From: Bog-756 sp963812885
GTDB taxonomy: Bacteria > Actinomycetota > Acidimicrobiia > Acidimicrobiales > RAAP-2
NCBI GenBank assembly: GCA_963812885.1
Contig: CAWEWZ010000002.1
Span: 806,001 to 870,000 of the forward strand
Length of the DNA stretch: 64,000 bases
Reading direction: 5' to 3'
Part shown: one piece after another, positions 11,601-20,110 of the stretch
Position numbering within the stretch: the first letter of the stretch is position 1
Layout of the letters: each line of letters starts with the position of its first letter
Notes under the pieces: generated by a model
What the model was told of the DNA's origin: nothing
Seen by the model: only the letters and a program-made list of their open reading frames with translations
The model's database searches: none
Program-made: the position numbers and the translations under genes

Positions 11601-12065
11601 GCCGGCCGCCCAGGCCCGGACCATGGCCGGTCGGTGCAAGTGGTAGCGGTCGAACAGGTCGGCCACCCGGCGGGCCTGCGCGTAGCGGGACGCACCCGGT
11701 GCCAGCCGGTTGAGCGCAGCCAGTCGGGGGTCGGTCGCCGCCCGTCGGGTGACGGCCAACACCGGCCAGACCAGGCGGTGGATAGCCCAGGGATCGCATT
11801 CGGGATCGCCCCGGTCGGCCGTGAGCACCGAGCTCCGGAGGGTCCCTGGGTAGGCGCGGACGATGTTGGCGGCGACGCCGTCACCGCCACCGGGGCCGCC
11901 GGCGCCCAGGCGACGGGCCAGCTCGAGCATGAGCCATCGCCTCATCCCATCGGAGGGGACGGCCAGCCACTCCGGCGTCATCGGATCGGCCGGCGGCTCC
12001 TCGAGGATGCCGGCTACTCGGCCGGCCAGGGGGAGCGCCCGGTCGGCCGAATAGAGGTGGATCAT
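8631..12065 (-). CDS. recC: Exodeoxyribonuclease V subunit gamma (RecC), about three frameshifts
   Basis: The Chi-recognition and scaffold subunit of RecBCD. The frame from ATG 12065 begins MIHLYSADRALPLAGRVA, the usual RecC start, with WLAVPSDGMRRWLMLELARRLG typical of the family. It shifts near 11160 to a second frame carrying DDVLVVCPAIETFAPLIQAVF and PFRVVCLLGMDQSAF, near 9740 to one carrying FFRNPSAFFVAQRLG, and near 9475 to the last, ending at 8631. Total about 1,145 residues, normal for RecC. First gene of recCBD; the 4-base overlap with recB indicates translational coupling. Divergent from the DUF5684 gene. Confidence 0.92.
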
Positions 12066-12087
12066 GACCAGGGACCCTACTCAGGGG

Positions 12088-12116
12088 CTGCGACGCCCAC
12101 GGAGTGGGCGTCGCAG
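12088..12116. promoter_or_regulatory. Perfect 12-bp inverted repeat just upstream of recC
   Basis: CTGCGACGCCCA (12088-12099), a 5-base loop and TGGGCGTCGCAG (12105-12116) form a perfect hairpin 22 bases before the recC ATG. It lies in the divergent recC/DUF5684 promoter region, so a terminator role is unlikely. It could be an operator or a 5-prime UTR hairpin limiting recCBD expression. Confidence 0.5.
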
Positions 12117-12216
12117 CGGGTGCCGGGCCACAGGCATCAGCGCATTTCCGGGGTGGAGGTGGTATCAAGGATGAGCCGCTCAGTGCACCGGGCACACCGA
12201 TTCCAACGGGGGAACC

Positions 12217-12468
12217 ATGGGAAATCTGTTGGCCACCACCTACAACACGACCGGCTCCGGTAGCGGGGTCGTCGTGTTCCTCATCCTGGCTCTCGTCTTC
12301 TACGTGCTGGTCTCGCTGGGCCTGTACGGCACATTCATCAAGGCGGGGCAGCCCGGATGGGCCGGATTCGTTCCCCTCTACAACTTCATCGTCCTCATAT
12401 ATTCAAGGGCGAGAGCCACCGGGACGTTTCGGCGAGTTCGGGCCTTTCAACTGAATCTTTGTCATTGA
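12217..12468 (+). pseudogene. DUF5684-type membrane protein, 5-prime fragment cut by the integrated element
   Basis: ATG 12217 (MGNLLATTYN) opens a frame with one clear membrane span (VVVFLILALVFYVLVSLGLYG) and the motif FIKAGQPGWAGFVPLYNFIVL, which is the conserved start of DUF5684-type membrane proteins. At 12396 homology stops; the frame then reads 23 unrelated codons of element DNA and ends at 12468. The rest of the gene lies 18.2 kb away at 30575-31009, in frame with the same FIVL residues. The intact gene would encode about 200 residues. Function of the family is unknown. Confidence 0.85.
12384..12396 (+). repeat. attL core, 13-bp direct repeat
   Basis: CTTCATCGTCCTC, identical to 30574-30586, at the point where the DUF5684 reading frame breaks. 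Bases immediately outside the repeat differ between the two copies, so 13 bp is the full identity. Confidence 0.85.
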
Positions 12469-12564
12469 TGATAGATGGCTATCATTGGCATTCGATTGAA
12501 CTCTTGCGGACTTTTTGCGGACTGGCTTTCAAGAAGGTTCGTCCCTCATGTGAGGATCTGAAGA

Positions 12565-13041
12565 ATGGTTGCTGAAGTCTTCGCAGTCAGCCAACGACAC
12601 TCAAGCGGCGGGGGCAGCGCCATAATCCTGGTCGTTCTTTTGGTATCGCTGATCCTTGCGGTCTGGGCACTCATCGATGCAGCGATAAGGCCTGGCGACG
12701 CCTTCAAGGCCGCAGGTCAGAACAAGACGCTGTGGATCATCCTCCCGATCGTGGGAATCGTGTTCGCAATTCTTGGGGGAGTTCTAGGCGTGGTGTACTT
12801 GGCCGTGATCCGGCCGAAGGTTGTGTCGGCGCAAAAACGTACCTACCCCGAGCCAAGCTATCCGTTGTCCCAATCGAGTCCTGTGCCACCTTCCACTACA
12901 GCGCCCGGTTCAATTCCCCCTCTCCCACCGCCCGAGCCGGGTCAGACACCGCTTCCACCTTCTGCACCGGGTCCAATGCCCCCTCTCCCGCACTCGGAAC
13001 CGGGTCAAATGCCGCTTCCCCCGGAAATCTCAGAGAATTAG
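12565..13041 (+). CDS. DUF2516-like small membrane protein with proline-rich tail
   Basis: A 158-residue protein with two membrane spans (AIILVVLLVSLILAVWAL and LWIILPIVGIVFAILGGVLGVVYLAVI). The WALIDAAIRPGDAFKAAGQNKTLW link between the spans matches DUF2516-type membrane proteins of Actinobacteria. After about residue 90 the tail becomes a proline-rich low-complexity run with a repeated PGxxPPLPxxEPGQxPLPP unit, probably outside the membrane domain. GAGGA precedes the ATG. First gene of the element cargo, on the same strand as the next three small membrane proteins. Function unknown. Confidence 0.6.
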   Translation: MVAEVFAVSQRHSSGGGSAIILVVLLVSLILAVWALIDAAIRPGDAFKAAGQNKTLWIILPIVGIVFAILGGVLGVVYLAVIRPKVVSAQKRTYPEPSYPLSQSSPVPPSTTAPGSIPPLPPPEPGQTPLPPSAPGPMPPLPHSEPGQMPLPPEISEN

Positions 13042-13130
13042 CAGTTCCGATCGAAGGCGGACGCACCGTAGCTGTGGCTTGGGAACTGTGCGAGGATGCC
13101 CACGGTGCGGAGGCAGTGAAGGGTGGGACG

Positions 13131-13604
13131 ATGAGCGACACGCAGCAAGGGTCAGGCTGGTGGCAGGCTTCGGATGGCAAATGGTATCCGCCCGAAAGTC
13201 GACCTGCGACCCCACCACAGGCCCCTCCGTCTGGATTTGGGCAGGCTCGGAATCAGCATTTTTGTCGAGGATGCGGCGAGCTTGTGTTGGACACGGCCGT
13301 CTACTGCCCGAAGTGCGGAACCCCATCGGCTGCGGTTGCCCAGCAGTATCAGCGATACGCTCCAGCCCAAAAGGACAAGACTGTTGCAGTCTTGCTGGCC
13401 GTGTTCCTCGGCCCCTGGACATGGCTGTATACCTACGATCGTGACTCCACCAAATTTTGGATTGGGCTTGGCGCATACATCGCCGGTTCCATCCTGCTCC
13501 TCGTCGTCGTTGGGGTTTTTGTGATTCTTGGAATCCAAATCTGGTCGATCGTTGATGTTGCGACGAAGCCTCAGGGCTACTACTCGGACTTTCCAAACGG
13601 ATAG
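13131..13604 (+). CDS. Zinc-ribbon/TM membrane protein with N-terminal WWQASDGKWYPP motif
   Basis: 157 residues. The N-terminus MSDTQQGSGWWQASDGKWYPPE carries the short aromatic motif also found in two other element genes (15447-16229, 24894-25666). A double-CxxC zinc ribbon (FCRGCG...YCPKCG) follows at about residues 43-63, then a TM2-like region with two spans (VAVLLAVFLGPWTWLYTYDRDSTKFW and a valine-rich span). I start at ATG 13131, preceded by GGTGGG, rather than further upstream where the frame overlaps the previous gene. Role unknown; the layout suggests a membrane-anchored sensor or scaffold. Confidence 0.65.
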   Translation: MSDTQQGSGWWQASDGKWYPPESRPATPPQAPPSGFGQARNQHFCRGCGELVLDTAVYCPKCGTPSAAVAQQYQRYAPAQKDKTVAVLLAVFLGPWTWLYTYDRDSTKFWIGLGAYIAGSILLLVVVGVFVILGIQIWSIVDVATKPQGYYSDFPNG

Positions 13605-13613
13605 GCGGAGGTC

Positions 13614-14033
13614 ATGTTCTGCGAAAACTGCCAGCATCAAGTTTCGGACGCCGCGTCCTTCTGCCCAGCCTGTGGGCATCCTCAGGTCCCGGTGTCCTCG
13701 CCCCCCCCTCAGCCAGCCCCTCAGCAGCGCTACAGCGCGTACGCTCCGCCAGCAACCAACGCCCCGACGGTAGCCGCGAAGACAAACGGGATGGCCGTAG
13801 CCTCACTTGTGCTTGGAATCGTCTGGGTGTTTGGCATCACTTCAATCTTGGCGCTCATCTTTGGCATCCTGAGCAAGCGGCAAATCGAGACATCCAACGG
13901 AGCGCAAACGGGCCGTGGACTTTCGATCGCGGGAATTGTTCTGGGCGCTGTCGGCATCGCTGGTTTAATTTTTTGGATCGTCGTCGCAATCGTCGCCGCG
14001 CACACCTGCGATCCGAACGTCCAGGTGTGTTGA
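13614..14033 (+). CDS. Zinc-ribbon DUF4190-type membrane protein
   Basis: 139 residues with N-terminal zinc ribbon MFCENCQHQVSDAASFCPACG, a proline-rich linker, then a DUF4190-like domain: NGMAVASLVLGIVWVF, a GILSKRQI turn and a second span SIAGIVLGAVGIAGLIFWIVVAIV. The ATG is preceded by GGCGGAGG and lies 9 bases after the previous stop, so the two form an operon. Function unknown; such proteins are common small membrane proteins in Actinobacteria. Confidence 0.7.
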   Translation: MFCENCQHQVSDAASFCPACGHPQVPVSSPPPQPAPQQRYSAYAPPATNAPTVAAKTNGMAVASLVLGIVWVFGITSILALIFGILSKRQIETSNGAQTGRGLSIAGIVLGAVGIAGLIFWIVVAIVAAHTCDPNVQVC

Positions 14034-14132
14034 TCGAACCCAACCTGAGTGTGATCAGGATGGCGAACAGAAGCATCCCGCAGTGAATTGTGCTGAACTC
14101 AGAGTATTCAGCAAAGGACAATTGGAGGCGAC

Positions 14133-14641
14133 GTGATTGGCGGCTTGGGCAAGATCAGAAATCCTTGGGGTGTAATCGGACTGTCACTCATCACCCTGGG
14201 GATCTACTTCATCTACTGGCAGTACGCATCATTCAAGGAGTTGAAGGACTCCTCCCAAGAAGGAATCGGAGGAGGGCTCGGACTTGTGTTCGCGATCTTC
14301 ATCCCGATTGTCAACTCATTCATGTTGCCGTCGAAATTGGCCACCTGTATGAGCGGCAAGGCAAACAGCCCCCTGTGACAGGCATCACAGGTTTTTGGGT
14401 CTTGCTGCCGCTGGCGGGATTCTTCGTCTGGACAATCAAGATCCAGAGCAAATTGAATGAATTTTGGGAGAGCGGCGGAGTCGCGCCGCTCGGAGGATAT
14501 GACGCGCCTCCCATCGGAGAATATGCCGCGCCTCCGGCCCCTCCAGTCGGAGGGTACTCGCAGCCTCCACCTGTGGAAGCGCCCATCGAGCCTGCTCCAC
14601 CTGTCGTTGACGGGCCCTCGGAGCCTCCTCCTGACGCCTAA
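14133..14641 (+). CDS. DUF4234-type membrane protein with proline-rich tail; one frameshift
   Basis: GTG 14133, with GGAGG nearby, begins a frame with a DUF4234-like start (RNPWGVIGLSLITLGIYFIYWQYASFKEL). At about 14331, after FMLPS, the frame must move by one base to continue EIGHLYERQGKQPPVTGITGFWVLLPL, which is the expected second half, then ends with a P-rich GGY-repeat tail at 14641. In the uncorrected frame the protein would stop at 14378 after 81 residues. A missing G in TCGAAATT explains it. Function unknown. The gene converges on the protease at 14737. Confidence 0.6.
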
Positions 14642-14736
14642 CCTAAGGGCACGACGCAAAGTGGCCGGGGAGCGTTCGGACCTGCCATCGGCTCGGTATC
14701 GGGTGACGTGTGGGCGATCATGCCAACAGGCGCTTT

Positions 14737-15450
14737 CTACCCGTCGCACTGACCAAAGGTGTGACTGCCAGGGCTGCCGAGGTACTGAGAAAGGGTTGCC
14801 ACAGGAATCGCCAACCCGTTTCCTGTCACTGTGCTGAGAGCAAAGGCGACACCAACAACCTTCCCATCGGCGTCGAGCAGTGGACTGCCGGAGTTGCCCG
14901 GCTTGATGGGGTTGGTGAGTTCCATAATCAGGCCCGACACTCCGTAGGTAGTGCCATCTATGTAGTCAACGACGATTCCTGGCGTCAGAGTCAGTTCATC
15001 CCCTTCTGGGTATCCCGCCGCCCAGACCTCGGTGCCAGGGGCAACATCGCCGGTGGCAAGTACCGCTGGGTCTTGACTATCGCGGGCGCTGATCATCGCC
15101 AGGTCGGGTCCAGGAGGCTCGGCAATCGACTGGACCGTGGCGTTGAAGTCATCACCGCTCCAGGTCGACAGTTGCAGCGTTGACGCACCGCTGGCGACGT
15201 GCCGGTTCGTGATTATGCCCTGATCAGTGGCAAACGACGACCCAGTCGCATCGCAGTTCACGTTGCGGACTCGGTACGAGAACTGTTGGGCCTCGCTCAT
15301 CAGACGCGAGCTGACGCTCTGGGTCGTGGAAGTGACATTGAGCCCGTCTTTCGACGCCGGTTGGCTCGACGCTGATGGTGGTGGCGTACAGGCCGCAAGG
15401 CCGAGGGCAAAGAGAACCGTGATACCTCCGCCGAACCTCCTACCTGTCAT
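14737..15450 (-). CDS. Lipoprotein trypsin-like serine protease
   Basis: 237 residues. The signal peptide ends in lipobox LAAC (Cys21), so the protein should be lipid-anchored on the outer face of the membrane. The catalytic triad is readable: NRHVA gives His84, GPDLAMI gives Asp116, GNSGSP gives Ser187. The layout matches HtrA/trypsin-like proteases without a PDZ domain. Its start overlaps the stop of the upstream gene by 4 bases (ATGA, 15447-15450), so the two are co-translated; the partner may be its membrane anchor or substrate. Cargo of the integrated element. Confidence 0.85.
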   Translation of the reverse strand: MTGRRFGGGITVLFALGLAACTPPPSASSQPASKDGLNVTSTTQSVSSRLMSEAQQFSYRVRNVNCDATGSSFATDQGIITNRHVASGASTLQLSTWSGDDFNATVQSIAEPPGPDLAMISARDSQDPAVLATGDVAPGTEVWAAGYPEGDELTLTPGIVVDYIDGTTYGVSGLIMELTNPIKPGNSGSPLLDADGKVVGVAFALSTVTGNGLAIPVATLSQYLGSPGSHTFGQCDG

Positions 15451-16229
15451 CCAGTGGCACCGTTGATGTCCGATTGCAAAGTCTCGTTATCCGACTGGGC
15501 CTGGTTACAGTCCGATGAGGCTGCATCTGAATCTTCGCTGACCGTTGGATCGGTGTAGAAGCCATCTTGGAGGTCAGTCCCTACGGTGCTGATGAGCGTT
15601 TGCAGATCAGTGACGCAGGGGTTGAGTTCCGTGGAAACCGTGCCCTCGTCATTGACAAGCTGGCTCAAGACGGTGTTCTGGTCGAGTGCCTTCTCCTTCG
15701 CGTTCGCCTGGGCCGCCAGTTGGGTGTTCAGAGAGGTGACCTGACCATTCAGAGACTTAATGGAGGAGTGAGCAGCGGCAAGTTCGGCGACAGCTTCTTG
15801 ATCGGCGCTGCGCCACTGGTTGGCCGATGAGGTCTGGTGGTAGGAAAAGAGCGCGAGACCAACCGTGGACAGAAAGAATACCCCGGCGAGAATCCAGGCA
15901 AGGACTAGCGGATATCGGCGGCGACGCTTGGAGTTGGCAGGGTTGAAGACTCCCGGCGATTGCTGAGCCAGCGGTGGAGCAAGGAATCCGACGAGTTGTG
16001 GTTGGGGTTGCCCCGGCGCAGGCAGCTGCTGAGGGTATCGGCCGACCGATGATCCGACGGGCGGTGCAGGTGCAACCCATGCAGACGGCAGACCGGATGG
16101 GAACGGCTCCGGCTCCCTGGCATCGACGGCCGGGACATCCATGGGAGTAGTACCGGGCTGAGCTTCAGGTGGGTACCACTTTCCGTCGCTCGCCAGCCAC
16201 CAACCTGAAGTGTTTGACCAACCACTCAT
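15447..16229 (-). CDS. Membrane protein with WWLASDGKWYPP motif and extracellular coiled-coil-like domain
   Basis: 260 residues from ATG 16229 (MSGWSNTSGWWLASDGKWYPPE). An N-terminal aromatic motif and a 90-residue proline/glutamine-rich linker precede one membrane span (YPLVLAWILAGVFFLSTVGLALF). The extracellular part starts with a helical, heptad-like stretch (AVAELAAAHSSIKSLNGQVTSLNTQL) and has two cysteines. The frame is open further upstream, but the MSGW start matches the other motif proteins. Overlaps the protease start. Function unknown; co-translation suggests a protease-associated surface protein. Confidence 0.65.
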   Translation of the reverse strand: MSGWSNTSGWWLASDGKWYPPEAQPGTTPMDVPAVDAREPEPFPSGLPSAWVAPAPPVGSSVGRYPQQLPAPGQPQPQLVGFLAPPLAQQSPGVFNPANSKRRRRYPLVLAWILAGVFFLSTVGLALFSYHQTSSANQWRSADQEAVAELAAAHSSIKSLNGQVTSLNTQLAAQANAKEKALDQNTVLSQLVNDEGTVSTELNPCVTDLQTLISTVGTDLQDGFYTDPTVSEDSDAASSDCNQAQSDNETLQSDINGATG

Positions 16230-16419
16230 CGACCGCCTCCTGCCTCGCAGGCAGTCGCCCGAGGACCGCCGAGGTGACAATACCGTCTGATCCCCTCGGC
16301 GAACAGGGGTCATTCTCTGGTTCTCATCGGCCAGGGACCAACCCGTTTCAGAAGACTCGGGCTACGGACCTGGCGAGGTCAGCGACCTCCTGCTTTCGCT
16401 CGCCAGACTTTGGCCATTG

Positions 16420-17055
16420 TCAGGCGGCACTGTTGGCGCTGACCTCGATCACTTCCCGTGACATCAGCGATCGGGCGAGGTCACGCTGACCAGCATCGAG
16501 GCCCAGCTCCTTGGAGTCGATCACCGCGTTCACCACCTGCATCAGCATGGCCACCTTGGCCTGGTCCAGCTTGAGAAGCCGCTCGTCGATGTCCAGCCGG
16601 ACCATGTCGGCCAGGACCTTGTGGCAACGATCGAGGGCGCGCTCGTAGGCCAGGACAACGGCCCTCATCTCTTCCTTCCCGGTGAGGTCGCAGGTGGTGC
16701 TCACCCTTAGGACTTCCACCTGGTCGGCGAGGACGTCCTTCATCCTGACCACCTCGGCGGCCAGCTTCTGGAGCTGGGGCAACGGGTCAGTCATGGGTAG
16801 CAGGTTCTCCCGTTGCAAGGTGAGCCGTGCCTGGTGGTCGATCATGACCTCGGCGTTGTGCCGGACCTGCATGGGCATGCAGCCGCCATGGAGCTTGCAG
16901 GAGCCGTAGCCTGGATGTGGCGTCCCCCAGCCTGCTGGCTGTTGGCAGCGGCCTTGCGTTGAACACGTTACGGCGTCGCAGAACCGGCGATTCTTGTGAC
17001 TAGGGCTCCTGTCTGGCGTCGCGAGTTTCATTTGGATCAGTTTCGCCGACGGCAT
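16420..17055 (-). CDS. Phage-type protein with Cys/His cluster (CKLHGG), possibly terminase small subunit-like
   Basis: About 211 residues. The N-terminal part holds a Cys/His cluster, FCDAVTCSTQGRCQQPAGW, then GTPHPGYGSCKLHGG, which recurs in small actinophage/prophage proteins often annotated near terminases. The rest is helical (LQKLAAEVVRMKDVLADQVEVL and beyond). I take ATG 17055 as start; upstream codons in this frame overlap the next gene. Nothing phage-structural is adjacent, so it may instead be a DNA-binding accessory protein of the element. Confidence 0.45.
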   Translation of the reverse strand: MPSAKLIQMKLATPDRSPSHKNRRFCDAVTCSTQGRCQQPAGWGTPHPGYGSCKLHGGCMPMQVRHNAEVMIDHQARLTLQRENLLPMTDPLPQLQKLAAEVVRMKDVLADQVEVLRVSTTCDLTGKEEMRAVVLAYERALDRCHKVLADMVRLDIDERLLKLDQAKVAMLMQVVNAVIDSKELGLDAGQRDLARSLMSREVIEVSANSAA

Positions 17056-17074
17056 ATCTTGGGCGGGGGGATGG

Positions 17075-17608
17075 CTACTGAGGAGCGTTCTCGTCCCGGT
17101 CGGCGTCCATGATCTGTTTGGCCTGGTCGGCGTCGAAGTCGGGGCCCCACCACCATGGGCGGCCCTTTTCATCTGCACCGCTCTCAGGGGGGACGAAGTC
17201 CGTGGGCGAGTCGGCAGGGAGCTGCCCGGCCAACACCAGCCGGACGTGTTCTTCCATCCGGTCGGCCAGAGCTTCGTGCTCCTCATCAGACAGCTTTCTC
17301 CCCGACGGGAGTGGGAGGCCATACTCGTTGAGCAGGGTGTCTGTGGTACCCATGACTGCGTCCTTTCTGCCCCCGTGCTCTACCCCGGAGCTGTGCCCGG
17401 TGGTTGGAAGTCGAGCCTGCGGTGCGTCTCGTTCAGCGCCAGAAGGGTGATTACGTCTGGGCGGCGGCTCCGGCACGGGCGCGAGCATCAGTTCCACCAT
17501 GGATTCCGCCCAGGCGTCGAGTTCCTCGTCCGTCCCATCCACCGGGGGACGACCGAGTACGACTGGATGGGCCGACGCTGCTGCTGAATCCTCCGTCTCC
17601 GGTCCCAC
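17075..17608 (-). CDS. Hypothetical protein, acidic, no recognised domain
   Basis: 177 residues. Two acidic helical parts are visible: DGTDEELDAWAESMVELML near the start, and LSDEEHEALADRMEEHVRLVLAGQLPADSP towards the end, followed by RPWWWGPDFDADQAKQIMDADRDE. No membrane span or signal peptide. It sits 19 bases upstream of the CKLHGG protein on the same strand, so the two are probably co-transcribed. An internal ATG after KDAV would give a 90-residue product and is an alternative start. Function unknown. Confidence 0.5.
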   Translation of the reverse strand: MGPETEDSAAASAHPVVLGRPPVDGTDEELDAWAESMVELMLAPVPEPPPRRNHPSGAERDAPQARLPTTGHSSGVEHGGRKDAVMGTTDTLLNEYGLPLPSGRKLSDEEHEALADRMEEHVRLVLAGQLPADSPTDFVPPESGADEKGRPWWWGPDFDADQAKQIMDADRDENAPQ

Positions 17609-17783
17609 CTGTCGGCATCTCCTCGTTCTTTGCCCAGCGTAGTTGCTTGATGTCGTCGAACGTGGCTGAGCAGCAAGGCTCAGTGCTGCTGCACGCCGCA
17701 GGACCCGCTGTCATACACAAGCGGTCATCCTTCACATTCAGTATCGTCCACATGGAGGGGCAACCTACTCAGGAGGCGGGCAG

Positions 17784-18827
17784 ATGCGTTCTTGGAGATT
17801 CCGAAGTGGGTTGGCGATGACTTCGGCCAGCGCAGTTGGCCTAGTCGCCCTTGTGCTGACGCCCGTGGGAGCACCACAAGCGGCCACCTTGACAGTCCCT
17901 TCCGCCTACGTGACCCATAGCGGCTCCCCCGGCGTCGTGAACGCCATCAACACCTCCACCAACAGGGTGAAGAAGTTTAAGGTCAACGGCGACCCATACG
18001 GGGTCGCCATCACCCCCAACGGGAGCGACGCCTACGTGGCCGACTTCTTGAACAAAACCGTGAGCGTCATCAACACATCGACCAACACGTTGGTGAAGAC
18101 GGTGGGGGTCGAGAGCGATCCAGTCGGGGTTGCCGTAACCCCCAACGGGAGCTACGCCTACGTGACCAACTACACCTCCGGGAGCGTGAGCGTCATCAAC
18201 GCATCGACCAACACGGTGGTGAAGACAGTAAGGGTCGGGAGCTATCCAGAAGGGGTCGCCGTCACCCCCAACGGGAGCTATGTCTACGTGGCCAACTCCG
18301 GCCTCGGTCCTACCGGCCCTGGCCCTGGCTCCGTGAGCGTCATCAACACCTCCACCAACACGGTGGTGGCGACCGTGCCGGACGGCGACGGGCCAGTCGG
18401 GGTCGCCATAACACCGAACGGAAGGTACGCCTATGTGACCGACTACGCCTCCATCGTGAGTGTCATCAGCACATCGACCAACACGGTGGTGAAATCAGTG
18501 ACCGTGGACACGGTCCGAGACGCGGTCGCCACTGCGACGATCGTCATCACCCCCAACGCGATCGCCATCACCCCCAACGGGAGATACGCCTACGCGACCA
18601 ACTTCTTTGGCGGAATCGTGAGCATCATCAACACCTCCACCAACAAGGTGGTGAAGACGGTAGGGATCGGCAGATATCCAGACGGGGTCGCCATCACACC
18701 CAACGGGAGCTATGCCTACGTGATAAGCCGAGGCTCCACCGCAATGGGCGTCATCAGCACCGCAACCAACACGGTTGTGAAGTGGGTGACCGTCGGCTTC
18801 GGGGCACACGGGATCGCAATCACCTGA
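17784..18827 (+). CDS. Secreted YVTN-type beta-propeller repeat protein
   Basis: 347 residues. ATG 17784 follows a strong AGGAGG. The N-terminus RRSGLAMTSASAVGLVALVLTPVGA-like stretch is a signal peptide ending near APQAA. The rest is 7-8 tandem blade units of the type VSVINTSTNTVVKTV, a Gly/Pro turn, GVAITPNG and SYAYVTN, the YVTN/beta-propeller pattern. The repeats are also visible at DNA level as roughly 120-base units between about 17930 and 18827. Predicted extracellular binding or adhesion protein; no catalytic residues apparent. Element cargo. Confidence 0.85.
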   Translation: MRSWRFRSGLAMTSASAVGLVALVLTPVGAPQAATLTVPSAYVTHSGSPGVVNAINTSTNRVKKFKVNGDPYGVAITPNGSDAYVADFLNKTVSVINTSTNTLVKTVGVESDPVGVAVTPNGSYAYVTNYTSGSVSVINASTNTVVKTVRVGSYPEGVAVTPNGSYVYVANSGLGPTGPGPGSVSVINTSTNTVVATVPDGDGPVGVAITPNGRYAYVTDYASIVSVISTSTNTVVKSVTVDTVRDAVATATIVITPNAIAITPNGRYAYATNFFGGIVSIINTSTNKVVKTVGIGRYPDGVAITPNGSYAYVISRGSTAMGVISTATNTVVKWVTVGFGAHGIAIT

Positions 18828-18896
18828 GTCCGTGGAGGGGACGGATGTGGACGGCGCACCCAGCTGACATCCCGAAGAGTCCGTTTAGCCGTCCAG

Positions 18897-19556
18897 TCAG
18901 CCGGTCACGACCGCCCGGATCGTGCTCGGATACCACTTACCGCCGGTGGCGGTCGGCACCTGATCCTCCGTGAGCTGTCTCGCGATGGCGGCGAGGGACA
19001 AACCAGCCTTGTGCTTCTTTATGATCTTGGCCCTGACGGCCGGGTCGAGGGCACGGGGTCGACCGAGTGTGACGCCTGCCGCTCTCTTCTCGGCCAGAGC
19101 CACCCTCGTCCGATCGCCGATCAGGTTTCGCTCCAGCTCGGCCATGGCCGCCATCACGGTGGCCAGGAACTTGCCGTTGGAGGTGGTGGTGTCGATGTCG
19201 AGGTCCAAGATGATCAAGGCAAAGCCCTTCTTGGCAGCCCGATCCATCAGATCGAGGACGTCCTTCGTTGACCTGGCCAGCCGGTCCAGCTTGCTGGCGA
19301 TCAGGCCGTCAGCCTTCCCCGCCTCGATGTCGGCCAGCGCGCCGGCCAACCCGGCCCGCCCGGCCATGGTCTTGCCTGAGCCGGTGTCAGTGGCGATCCT
19401 GACGAGTTCGTAGCCTCTGTAGGTGCAGTAGGCCCGGATCGCCGTCTCCTGAGCCGCCAGGCCCGCTCCTGACTCCTCCTGCTCGGCGGTACTCACCCGA
19501 ACCGTGCCGATGACCCTGAGCGGTGTCTCAGAGTCCACCTTTGGACCCTTTTTCAT
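18897..19556 (-). CDS. Serine recombinase (resolvase/invertase family)
   Basis: 219 residues. IGTVRVSTAEQEESG supplies the nucleophilic Ser in RVST; GLIASKLDRLARSTKDVLDLMDRA and LERNLIGDRTRVALAEKRAAG are the conserved catalytic-domain helices and linker. The C-terminus is an HTH (RAKIIKKHKAGLSLAAIARQL), so the protein is the short invertase type, not a large integrase. I prefer ATG 19556 (GGGGGT upstream) over the TTG at 19571. The 80-aa gene lies 25 bases upstream on the same strand. It may invert or resolve DNA inside the element; no obvious inverted crossover sites were found. Confidence 0.88.
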   Translation of the reverse strand: MKKGPKVDSETPLRVIGTVRVSTAEQEESGAGLAAQETAIRAYCTYRGYELVRIATDTGSGKTMAGRAGLAGALADIEAGKADGLIASKLDRLARSTKDVLDLMDRAAKKGFALIILDLDIDTTTSNGKFLATVMAAMAELERNLIGDRTRVALAEKRAAGVTLGRPRALDPAVRAKIIKKHKAGLSLAAIARQLTEDQVPTATGGKWYPSTIRAVVTG

Positions 19557-19581
19557 ACCCCCATCATACAATAAAGGGACG

Positions 19582-19824
19582 TTATTTGTACGAAGGACTG
19601 GTCCCCGTCGTCTCGTCGAGAGCGTCAGCGACCTCCAGAAGGTGCCTGCTGGTCTGGCTCATCGCCTGCTGGCGGGCGGGTGGAAGCTCTTCCACGATCG
19701 CCCTGAGCTGCCTGGCTACGAGCCTTCGGTTTCGCTGGCCGAGGGGATGCCTCTGAAGCTGTTCCACGACGAGGTGGGCGATGTTCTCATCGGTCGCTCC
19801 GGCTGGGACCTCCGACATAGCCAC
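19582..19824 (-). CDS. Small helical protein, paralogue 1 of a duplicated gene
   Basis: 80 residues, GTG start at 19824. All-helical, charged: SEVPAGATDENIAHLVVEQL, then RRLVARQLRAIVEELPP and SRHLLEVADALDE. A close paralogue lies at 22405-22653, with mostly conservative changes (L/I, V/A), which supports this strand as coding over the open plus-strand frame. It precedes the serine recombinase and could be an accessory or regulator of it. No known family recognised. Confidence 0.5.
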   Translation of the reverse strand: MAMSEVPAGATDENIAHLVVEQLQRHPLGQRNRRLVARQLRAIVEELPPARQQAMSQTSRHLLEVADALDETTGTSPSYK

Positions 19825-19854
19825 AAGGGTAGGGCCGCCGAGCCTCGATATCTG
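19609..19854. repeat. Dispersed repeat copy A (about 246 bp), carries paralogue 1
   Basis: Near-identical to 22438-22684. Both copies begin at CGTCTCGTCGAG and end at GAGCCTCGATATCTG, beyond the small-gene start, so upstream regulatory DNA was duplicated with the gene. Confidence 0.7.
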
Positions 19855-20110
19855 CCTCTACTTCACGCACGGCAACAGCTACACCTTCAAGATGACTGCC
19901 ACGCCAAAGTCTCGACTGACATTCAGGACGCTGCTCTCCAGGCCAAGGCCGTGAGCGGGGAATCTCGCACAGCCGGTTGAGAGTGGTCATTTCCTTGTGT
20001 GGTCATCCTTGGTGCTGCACCAACCGACCCGTTGATTGGCACACGGCCGAAACTGGTCGTGCTCGCAAAATGGCCACAGTGTTGGCTTCCCGCCTTTTGG
20101 ATGGGGTCGG

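Noticed and set aside
12357..12575. Plus-strand frame across attL
   Set aside because: Crosses the insertion border, has no ribosome site, and conflicts with the DUF5684 fragment frame; treated as chance.
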